The notes beneath the pieces are model-generated. The model worked only from the letters and a program-made list of their open reading frames with translations. It made no database searches and was not told the DNA's origin. Below, piece after piece: positions 27,799-35,442 of a DNA stretch of 35,442 bases. Numbering within the stretch: position 1 is the stretch's first letter; each line of letters begins with the position of its first letter. The DNA comes from Methylococcaceae bacterium (GTDB taxonomy: Bacteria; Pseudomonadota; Gammaproteobacteria; Methylococcales; Methylomonadaceae), in assembly GCA_030699345.1 (NCBI GenBank), contig JAUYMX010000191.1, positions 1 through 35,442 on the forward strand, read 5' to 3'. Made by a program: the position numbers and the translations under genes.

Positions 27799-29334
27799 AT
27801 GACTGTCGAATTCTTGATTAACTTAGTGGTGCAGATTCTTGGCACCGGGGCAGTATTCTTCCTCGCCTATCGGTCCTTCCAAAAACGCCGCATTCAGCTG
27901 GGCAATGAACCAACACTACCGGAATACTTTGTCCGCAGAAGTATTTACTGGATAGGCATCACATCGTACTGCACGCTTATGGCCGTACTTTACGGGTTAC
28001 TTACCTGGCTGTGGCTGCCCTTGGCACCGCTGGTGACGCTCATTGTGAAGAACCTTCGATCCGGGGAGTTGGTCAACCTCCTCAATAGCTTGGACGGAAG
28101 CACGATCATGCCTTTGATTGCCGTCGGGCTGTTTCTATTTTTTATTGCTTGGGAAAGTAAGTTTAATCCCTTGCTTGTTTTAAGGGACAGCATCCATGAC
28201 GCTTTCGCGATTCCGACCAAGGCGGTAGAAGTCTACAACGCTTTAATTACATCGAGATTATCGGCAGTCGACGATGGACTAAAAGCACAAATCAATAATC
28301 GCCTATTGGTGCCGAGCGTCGACCCCGGTGATTTCGAAAAATCCAGCGCCACGGTCGAGTATAAATGGGCTCATAATTGCCTTCTTTTTGACCAGATACA
28401 GAATTACGCCAACCAATCGTCCTTTCGTCGTTTATTCAGTGAGCCGTCTTTAAAATGGGGGGAAATCTGTATTTCCTACAATGCGATGTCAGAAAAAGTT
28501 GTCGTCTGGAAGAAAGCGGAGCCGCACTATACCAAGACGGTAAACTTGATCAAGGAACTGGATCACCTCACCGGTTTACTCTGTCGCTTACTCGCTTCTC
28601 TGGTCGTGTTCGGGAGCGCAAGCGAGAACGAAATCTGGGCAAATGTGAAGCAGCTCGGCGGTAATGTCCACGAGACTCGTCTAAAACACACCTACAAATA
28701 TATTCTGCAATTCACGGCGGCTACCGCCATCGGGGTTATGTTGGGTCGAGAGATTTCGGTCTTGCTACATAATGCCTTCCTGTTTCCCGATAAACCGCTG
28801 GCGCACTTTAGTTACACCACGCTCCGTTGGATCGCCTATGCCATTCCGATGTGGGTCCTGCCGATAGCGCTCGTCTTTATTTCACGGACACTCGCTTTCA
28901 GACACCAACGGGAGCAATCCGATCGATCCTATGGGTTTTACATGACGATGATGATCGTGGGCTTCATCGTCAGTACCTCGGTATCGACATTTGTTCTCGA
29001 ATTAACGTTCTATCACAGAGAGTCTTTCGATTTTCTGGAAAGCTTCATACAACATATGCGCTGGGGCATTCTGCCGGCACTCGTGTGCGGTTTTGTGGCT
29101 TATCGAATGGACACGCCCGTGAGCGAATCGGAAGCGCTAAGTAAGCTCATTACAGACGCCGCGTTGCGTTTTCTTGGCTGGGGATCGGTCGCCGTCATTA
29201 TCATGCTTTATGCTACCGATGATTTGATCATCCAGAAAACTAACCTGCGTTTCACTCTTGTTGTCACCGCTTTCTTCGTAATCGGTCTCTTAGGGGCGTC
29301 GGCCCGTTTCAAAACGGCGAAGCTAGATGATTAG
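27799..29334 (+). CDS. hypothetical multi-TM protein (511 aa)
   Basis: SD 'aggag' upstream; long ORF with N- and C-terminal TM bundles around a soluble central region. Confidence 0.72.
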   Translation: MTVEFLINLVVQILGTGAVFFLAYRSFQKRRIQLGNEPTLPEYFVRRSIYWIGITSYCTLMAVLYGLLTWLWLPLAPLVTLIVKNLRSGELVNLLNSLDGSTIMPLIAVGLFLFFIAWESKFNPLLVLRDSIHDAFAIPTKAVEVYNALITSRLSAVDDGLKAQINNRLLVPSVDPGDFEKSSATVEYKWAHNCLLFDQIQNYANQSSFRRLFSEPSLKWGEICISYNAMSEKVVVWKKAEPHYTKTVNLIKELDHLTGLLCRLLASLVVFGSASENEIWANVKQLGGNVHETRLKHTYKYILQFTAATAIGVMLGREISVLLHNAFLFPDKPLAHFSYTTLRWIAYAIPMWVLPIALVFISRTLAFRHQREQSDRSYGFYMTMMIVGFIVSTSVSTFVLELTFYHRESFDFLESFIQHMRWGILPALVCGFVAYRMDTPVSESEALSKLITDAALRFLGWGSVAVIIMLYATDDLIIQKTNLRFTLVVTAFFVIGLLGASARFKTAKLDD

Positions 29335-29879
29335 CTATTCTGTCTCGTGTAATTGTATTTTGATATTTCGCGCCGATGACGCCGGAGAAAGTGCTATTGG
29401 CGTTATATTTTAAGAATAAAAATCTGAGGCTTAAACTTGCTTGTACGATCAAAAAAATTGCTGAGTTATCTGTAAAGGGAAGTGAGAGTGATCCAAGATA
29501 CTCAAACTATTTATTAGCTATTAAGTTGATGATAGAAAGCAGACCGTTGCAATAGCTGATGGCGACAGGTACGTAACGGCCATGAGCTGCCCAAGGCGAT
29601 TGGCCGCTTTGTGGCAAGCAATTCTGTGAAATGAAGATCATCTGTCCAACAGAAAACTCAGTTGCTATGCAAATGCATTAACCAAAAAAATATTGAAACG
29701 AAATAGCCGACCCATCTGCGCCAGTGAAGCTGAAAACATTACAGCGCAAATGTCTCGATTTGTTTAAAGTTTGGCAGGGCGCATGTGATATTATCGCTCT
29801 CGTTAAAGATCAATCTATTGTAAAGCAGTACATTTTTCCGCTACAAACTACGTGTCAAACTTATTCTAAGTGCGCATGT

Positions 29880-29968
29880 TTCAAGGATGATAAAGCCAAA
29901 CTTATTGTAAGATAGGGACGGAAAGCTACGGGGCCTTTATAAAAGGCTGGCCGCGTTGCATTAAATTT
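29880..29968 (+). ncRNA. probable cyclic-di-GMP-I (GEMM-I) riboswitch aptamer
   Basis: gataaagcCAAACttattgtaagatagGGACGgAAAGCtACGGGgcctttataaaaggcTGGCCGcGTTGc, just upstream of the PEP-CTERM gene. Confidence 0.68.
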
Positions 29969-29995
29969 AATGATAGCTTTCTCCTACCTGTATTC

Positions 29996-30745
29996 ATGAA
30001 ATATCAAAAAACTTTGCTAGTGCTGGCTTTGATCGCCAGTACAGTAACAACCAGTACTGCCCAGGCGTCTTTATTTGATCGTGGCGGTGGCCTGCTTTAT
30101 GACAATGTCCTCAATGTCACCTGGCTGCAAGACGCCAACTACGCTCATACTTCAGGTTATGCACTAGCCGATAGTACAGGAAGAATGGACTGGGCGACTG
30201 CAACTAACTGGGCCGCCAATCTGAATTTTGACGGCCTTACCGGCTGGCGTTTGGCGACCAATACCCCGGTCAGTGGTGGCACAAGTTTTGATTTATATTT
30301 CAGCTATAACGGCAGTACGGATTTTAGTTACAACATCACCAGCCCACACTCCGAGCTGGCCTATATGTACAATGTCAACCTAGGCTTGACGAATGCTGCC
30401 AGTACCACTGGCGCTAGCCAATCCAATTTTGGCATCTTCGGCAACGGTACTACTACCGGTCAAAATAACGTCGGCCTGGTGAACAACCTGCAAGGCACTG
30501 GTTACTGGTCTGGTGCTGAGTTATCGCCCGGTTCTGGCACTGCATGGTACTTCAATACCAGCTTTGGCTCGCAGGGCCATGTTTTTCCTAAGGGCTTCCA
30601 GTTCTATGCATGGGCCGTTCGCCCCGGCGATGTTGCCGCCATCCCTGTACCTAGTGCCGTCTGGTTATTTGGCACAGGAATAATCGGATTGTTAGGTTTA
30701 GGACGTCTCGGCAATATTGGTTCATTGGGGCAGAGCAATGCTTAA
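29996..30745 (+). CDS. PEP-CTERM protein with DUF1566/Lcl-like domain
   Basis: Signal peptide; LYDNVLNVTWLQDANYA..MDWATATNWAANLNFDGLTGWRLAT; C-terminal IPVPSAVWLFGTGIIGLLGLGRL. Confidence 0.88.
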   Translation: MKYQKTLLVLALIASTVTTSTAQASLFDRGGGLLYDNVLNVTWLQDANYAHTSGYALADSTGRMDWATATNWAANLNFDGLTGWRLATNTPVSGGTSFDLYFSYNGSTDFSYNITSPHSELAYMYNVNLGLTNAASTTGASQSNFGIFGNGTTTGQNNVGLVNNLQGTGYWSGAELSPGSGTAWYFNTSFGSQGHVFPKGFQFYAWAVRPGDVAAIPVPSAVWLFGTGIIGLLGLGRLGNIGSLGQSNA

Positions 30746-31388
30746 ATTTAAACAAACAGTAACGGTAGCTTTGTTGGCTTCATCAATTCTGCTGGCAACA
30801 GAAGCGAATGCTGCTTGGGGCATACCATCAACAGGTCCGGAGGTGGCTATCACTGACTCCATTGTTCCTATTGACGCCAATACCTGGACTTATACCTATA
30901 CACTTACAAATATCACGCATTGCTTTCTCGATTGTGGAAATACAGCTCCAACTGCCTTTGGGACGAAATCGATAAGCGATTACATACTTGCAGTCCGAGA
31001 GTTTGCAATTCCCTATTTTGACGATGCAAATGTGACGCTTGTCACCGCTCCGGCAAACTGGACATCGCAGGTAGTCGCCGACGATATTTTTGGATTAGGT
31101 TCTGGCGCCCATGCTCTGGTTTGGACGGCATTGACTGATAATTCCGGCATCGCTTTAGGCGCAACACTTGGCGGATTCTCTTATGAGTCGACCTTTGGTC
31201 CCGGCAAAGGGCCATTTTCAACCACGTTCGGCGGCGGATGGGTAGTACTTGGAGATCCGGCTATTCCTCTCTCACCAAGTGCGATTGCTGCGGGTATAGC
31301 GCCTTCTGCCATACCTGTTCCAGCAGCCGTTTGGTTATTTAGTAGCGGATTGGGCTTGCTGGGATTCATCAATCGCCGAAAAAGCTGA
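30738..31388 (+). CDS. PEP-CTERM protein 2
   Basis: ATG 30738 overlaps the upstream stop by 8 nt; signal peptide; C-terminal IPVPAAVWLFSSGLGLLGFINRRKS. Confidence 0.85.
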   Translation: MLKFKQTVTVALLASSILLATEANAAWGIPSTGPEVAITDSIVPIDANTWTYTYTLTNITHCFLDCGNTAPTAFGTKSISDYILAVREFAIPYFDDANVTLVTAPANWTSQVVADDIFGLGSGAHALVWTALTDNSGIALGATLGGFSYESTFGPGKGPFSTTFGGGWVVLGDPAIPLSPSAIAAGIAPSAIPVPAAVWLFSSGLGLLGFINRRKS

Positions 31389-32322
31389 AATATCTGACTT
31401 TTATCCTATGTCAAGGATAGGTAATATAGGATTTTTTACGTGCATTGAACTGATCGACTACTACCGTCAAGTCTTGATTTGACTGTTTTTTACAAAGCGA
31501 AGTGGACTTTGCAATCCGGTTACCCGAAGCACTTTCCGTAATCGCAATTTAGAAATGTCTGTTCGGCGGCAATGACCCTGGCCGGTCAGACGCAATAGTG
31601 CCACTTTGCAAATGACCGGTATCGGGAAGCTTAAATCCATAGCTCAATGTCGCAAATGGGTCGTCTACTGTCGGAGATCTTTTTGCAAAACCCTATAAAC
31701 TAAAACGCCAAGTATCTGGATTTTCAACATTATGATAAGTTTAAAAGAGTTCGTTTTTTCGTTGATTTCAACAATCAATACACCTTTTGATTTAGTTAAA
31801 TTTTAACTTTTGAGCCACTTGCAAAACTATCGCCCAGAATCTGGCTAAGTTAAACAAGGCTGCTGATAAGCCGGTTTTTTTAAGCGGCCCCTGCTATTTC
31901 TAGTTAGTTGCCACGCAATTTCGGTGCTTTTTCACTATTCAAGGCATAGCGGTCCCATCCATCCAATATGTTCCAGTCAATCAATGCGTTTTTACGTCAC
32001 TAATATCATCATTTGATTGGTGATTAGCGGCAGAATCCCAAACATCAAATGACACATAACCTTCGTGTGCCCGCGCACACGGACAAAGCGCCCACCAATC
32101 TCATCTTTTAAACGGCTATTCACACGTTCAACAGTACTTCGCTCGTTGTAGCGTATTGCTTCGGCAGTGGTATGCCCGAGCTGTCGGCAGCGATTCTTTT
32201 TTTGAGGCCAGCTCTGCTTTTAAGGCGGCATCCCGACGCGGATTCACATCAATCAGCGGGATATGTCCCAGTTGTCGGCTGACGGCATGAATCTGCGGGG
32301 CATCGTAAGCGGCGTCCACTAG

Positions 32323-32341
32323 TGCCCCGTGTGGGTATGAC
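32323..32341. repeat. 19-bp palindromic micro-insertion in transposase (copy 1)
   Basis: ctag|tgccccgtgtgggtatgac; removal restores LYDLVDAAYDAP. Confidence 0.7.
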
Positions 32342-32833
32342 ATCATAAAGATTGGTGACGCGCTCACTGCTCATGTGGGCTAAGGGCAGCGCGACTTGGC
32401 TATCATGGACAGAGGTTGAGGTTAAACACCGCACTAATGGGAATGCCGCCGTCAGCGACATCCAGGTGTAATTTGTAGCCGGTCCAGCTGGTTTTGTAAC
32501 CTTTACTGTTTTTCTTAGTGCCCACGTCGCACGCCGTGGGTAAGTCAGTGAGCATATCGGCGAGATTCATGCCGTCGGCTTGTTGTTCGAGGCGTGTCAA
32601 TGGCTTGGGAAGACGTTCTTCACCCCGTTTCGGGCGACCACGCTGGGCAGCTATTTTGGGGGCGATGACTTTTTTAAGCGGTTTTTCGCGTGCCTCAATA
32701 GCCGTCGAATCGCGGCTGTTATGGCCCACTATCTCGCCCGTATAGCTTTTTTTGATCAAGGCTTCATGGACGCGTTCAGGCAAATAGGCGGCGGAGAACT
32801 CGGCAAAGGCCCGCGAGAAGGTCCATTCACTAG

Positions 32834-32852
32834 TGCCCCGTGTGGGTATCGG
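32834..32852. repeat. 19-bp palindromic micro-insertion in transposase (copy 2)
   Basis: ctag|tgccccgtgtgggtatcgg; removal restores RRRDVPSEWTFSRAF. Confidence 0.7.
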
Positions 32853-32877
32853 GGACATCACGGCGACGCTCCCAGCC

Positions 32878-32894
32878 ATTTATGCCCTTTGGGT
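32878..32894. repeat. 17-bp palindromic micro-insertion in transposase (copy 3)
   Basis: atttatgccctttgggt; removal restores LRRICGWERRR; near-identical copy at 25309..25327 (atttatgccctgtgggtac). Confidence 0.65.
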
Positions 32895-33326
32895 ACAAAT
32901 CCGCCTTAAGGCACTATCGGTGGACAATCGATCCAGCAAGGCGCGCGTCGTCGGTAGGTGGTAAATAGTTTTCGCAACAAACGCCCGAGCAATGGCGGTG
33001 CGGTCTTGAGGCGGTCGACCTGGAAAGCCTCGACTGGAGGTGATGAATTCCTCGATGCGTATGATTTCCAACGTAGTGACCAAGGCTTGTTGTTTCTCGG
33101 TCTTTGGCCCCAGTTCTTCGGCTAGCCAGGGAAATAATGAGCTTTGGATGTTCAGCCATGTTTGTGATAAAGTTTCGTTTAACCCGTTCATCTTATTGAT
33201 ATTTATTGGTTTTTAGTCAATTCAATTTTATCATTTTTGAACAGGTTTTTCTTTTTTGGCCGTTCCGGCTACTAATTACGCTCGCTTTAAGGGGTTTTGC
33301 AAGTTCCTCAAACTACTAAAGAACTC

Positions 33327-35210
33327 ATGCCTGCTAACAAAAAGTCTATTCAAGACCCCTACGAAGCGATTTTAAAACAATTGCTTGTTGAACTGGTCGA
33401 ATTGCGCGAAACCATTGAAGATCATGCCAATCAACGTCTGCAAAAATACCAGAACAGCTATCATGGCGGCTTGTTTTCAAAAAGCGCACGTAATCTTGCA
33501 CACTATCTGGCGATGCGGCAATTTGACCTGCGCCATTTACAAGATCGCTTGGCACAGGCGGGCTTATCCTCGTTAGGCCGATCAGAATCATCGGTGTTAT
33601 CAACGTTCGATGCGCTGATTGAGGTATTAAACCGCGCCACCAATAAGTCCTATCAACCCAGCGCCAGGAACCCCAGCGAGAGTGGCTTTAATCGCGGCCA
33701 GCAGCTGTTGGAACAACACACCATCGCATTATTTGGCTCTTTTCATGATCATAGTAAAGCGCATGTCATGGTCACTTTGGGGACTGATGCCTCCTGGGAT
33801 TACGACTTGGTCAGCGCCTTACTGGAAAAAGGCATGACCTGCGCCCGTATCAATTGCGCCCATGATGATCCGGTTATCTGGCAGAAGATGATCAGCAATA
33901 TTCGTCGTGCCGAAACAGAACTGGCTAGTCCATGTCGAATTTTGATGGATTTAGCCGGACATAAAATTCGGACCGGCGCCATTACCCCAGGGCCCGCAGT
34001 ACATCGGATCAAAGTTCAAAAAGACCGCACCGGTAAGATCATCGCCCCAGGCTATTTGCTATTAACCAGTCAAGTTGATGCGACAGGCAATACTGATGCT
34101 TTGTTTAAAGTGCTAATACCCGAACAATTACACCGGCAACTTCAGCCAAAAATGACATTGAGCTTTACTGATACGCGTAATAGGCCCCGATATTTACAAG
34201 TGGAGCAAGCGCTGTCTGAGTCCGATTGGCTGGTAAGTTGCCCGCAAACGGCTTATCTGGCTTCTGGTTGTGTCATACAACTGTTGTCCGCAGATAAGTC
34301 AGCCCCCCAGAAAACGGTTGGCAAATTTAATTTGGGCGAATTTCCAGGTGAGCCTTTGGAGATTCGGGTGTTTAAAGGCGATACGGTTCTGCTAACGGCA
34401 GAACATATTCTTGGTAAACCCGCTGAACATAATGCCGATGGTGAGTTAACACACCCCGCGCAAATTGGCTGTACACTGTCATCGGCCATCAATAAACTTA
34501 AGGTGGGGCAACCGGTATGGATCGATGACGGCAAACTGGGCGCGACAGTCGAAGCCGTGTCCAAAAAAGGTGCGCTGTTGCGCATCACTCATGCAAAATC
34601 CAGCGGCGTTTGTATAAATTCCGACAAAGGCATTAATTTTCCGGAAACCGATCTTGGCTTGTCGCCATTAAGTCAGAAAGATTTAGTCGACTTGGATTTT
34701 GCCTGTGCTCATGCCGATTTAGTTGGCTTTTCATTTGTCGAAAGCCAACAGGATATGGAGTTATTGATGGATGAATTGGCAAAACGCAACGCTGCGGAAA
34801 TGCCTATCATCGCCAAGATTGAAACCAATCGTGCGGTAAAAAATCTGCCGGACATTATCTTGGGCACTATCGGGCGATACAACCTAGGCATCATGATTGC
34901 CCGTGGCGATTTAGCGGTGGAACTGGGTAGTGCCAGATTGGCTGAAATACAGGAAGAATTGTTATGGCTATGTGAGGCGGCGCATGTTCCCGTCATTTGG
35001 GCAACACAAGTACTCGAATCCATCGCCAAAAAAGGCACCCGGTCACGCCCTGAATTTACCGATGCAGCCATGGCCGTGCGCGCGGAATGCGTCATGCTTA
35101 ACAAAGGTCCCTACATACTGGATGCGATAGAAGCATTGGTTAATGTGATGAAACGCATGCATGAACACCAACGGAAAAAGTTTTCGCGCTTACGAGCGTT
35201 GCAATGGTGA
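33327..35210 (+). CDS. pyruvate-kinase-like protein with long N-terminal extension and no obvious C-terminal regulatory domain
   Basis: PK signatures VMVTLGTDASWDYDLV, RINCAHDDP, RILMDLAGHKIRTG, PIIAKIETNRAVKNLPDII, GIMIARGDLAVELG, VIWATQVLESIAKKGTRSRPEFTDAAMAVRAECVMLNKGPYILDAI. Natural start probably ATG 33327 rather than TTG 33297, which falls in the IS end. Confidence 0.85.
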   Translation: MPANKKSIQDPYEAILKQLLVELVELRETIEDHANQRLQKYQNSYHGGLFSKSARNLAHYLAMRQFDLRHLQDRLAQAGLSSLGRSESSVLSTFDALIEVLNRATNKSYQPSARNPSESGFNRGQQLLEQHTIALFGSFHDHSKAHVMVTLGTDASWDYDLVSALLEKGMTCARINCAHDDPVIWQKMISNIRRAETELASPCRILMDLAGHKIRTGAITPGPAVHRIKVQKDRTGKIIAPGYLLLTSQVDATGNTDALFKVLIPEQLHRQLQPKMTLSFTDTRNRPRYLQVEQALSESDWLVSCPQTAYLASGCVIQLLSADKSAPQKTVGKFNLGEFPGEPLEIRVFKGDTVLLTAEHILGKPAEHNADGELTHPAQIGCTLSSAINKLKVGQPVWIDDGKLGATVEAVSKKGALLRITHAKSSGVCINSDKGINFPETDLGLSPLSQKDLVDLDFACAHADLVGFSFVESQQDMELLMDELAKRNAAEMPIIAKIETNRAVKNLPDIILGTIGRYNLGIMIARGDLAVELGSARLAEIQEELLWLCEAAHVPVIWATQVLESIAKKGTRSRPEFTDAAMAVRAECVMLNKGPYILDAIEALVNVMKRMHEHQRKKFSRLRALQW

Positions 35211-35442
35211 ACTTAATTTCATAGGTTCTGGCGCTGCGCCTTAATCACTGATGTTACGCAAACTAAAAGAAATGATCTTTACCTATACTCAAGGATCGCT
35301 GGTGTCGCTATCGCGACAGTTTATTTTAATGTCGGTTCTCGCACCGACAGGCGAGCTACTTTCTTTTGCTTCGCCTCGGCAACTGCTCCCTGCGTTGCTC
35401 TACCTCCTGCATCCTTGCAGTCGAAAAGAAAGTAGCCAAAGA

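Larger units (their letters stand above)
31992..33191 (-). pseudogene. IS5/IS1182-like transposase, multiply frameshifted
   Basis: Pieces in several frames: MNGLNETLSQTWLNIQ..LRRIC / GWERRRDVP / SEWTFSRAFAEFSAAYLPERVHEALIK..GYKLHLDVADGGIPISAV / LTSTSVHDSQVALPLAHMSSERVTNLYD / LVDAAYDAPQIHAVSRQLGHIPLIDVNPRR / TAEAIRYNERSTVERVNSRLKDEIGGRFVRVRGHTKVMCHLMFG. Confidence 0.88.
31818..33301 (-). mobile_element. degenerate IS element (ends inferred)
   Basis: Transposase corpse flanked by inverted ACTTGCAAAAC (31818) / GTTTTGCAAGTT (about 33292). Confidence 0.6.

Noticed and set aside
29724-29915. 63-aa ORF upstream of the PEP-CTERM genes
   Set aside because: Overlaps the riboswitch core and has no SD or family resemblance.
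33297-33326. TTG start extending the pyruvate-kinase-like ORF
   Set aside because: These codons come from the IS terminal sequence; ATG 33327 begins the plausible protein.
35220-35442. Repeat-like tail (tcttttgcttcgcc...aaaagaaagtagccaaaga)
   Set aside because: Resembles common intergenic low-information repeats; truncated by the window edge.
1-35442. CRISPR arrays, tRNA or rRNA genes
   Set aside because: No regularly spaced repeats and no recognisable tRNA/rRNA signatures on reading the sequence.

Overview
The window looks like a gammaproteobacterial chromosome segment. A methanotroph-like (Methylococcales) origin is inferred from gene content and was not tested. Three parts stand out. (1) About 0-13.3 kb is an envelope/metal/redox stress island. 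It holds a 16-Cys copper-storage-like four-helix protein, a sorbosone-dehydrogenase-like lipoprotein, a BON lipoprotein, a YqjD/YqjD/YqjE/YqjK-like operon, a CDF metal exporter, glutathione reductase, a frameshifted peroxiredoxin, a DUF2383 protein, an SmbP-like protein, three CsbD-family proteins (one exported), a transglutaminase-like protein, and an lmo0937-type and other small membrane proteins. Several of these are preceded by the same dyad motif (tGTTCG-N4-CGnACCGAC) placed where a -35 box would be. (2) About 13.6-29.3 kb holds an HD-GYP protein, an ECF sigma / small membrane (anti-sigma?) / fused signal peptidase I / HExxH-protein cluster, two integron-type gene cassettes with recognisable attC sites and no integrase, DUF2272, Mut7-C and lytic transglycosylase genes, and an intergenic region with direct repeats and hairpins. 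(3) About 29.3-35.4 kb holds a probable c-di-GMP-I riboswitch ahead of two overlapping PEP-CTERM genes, a dead IS whose transposase is broken by micro-insertions of a short TGCCC..GGGTA palindrome, and an atypical pyruvate-kinase-like gene. The strongest candidates for something undescribed are the shared promoter dyad, the micro-palindromic insertions, the orphan attC cassettes, and two specific gene-decay events: a 10-bp tandem duplication in the peroxiredoxin and an oleate hydratase remnant.
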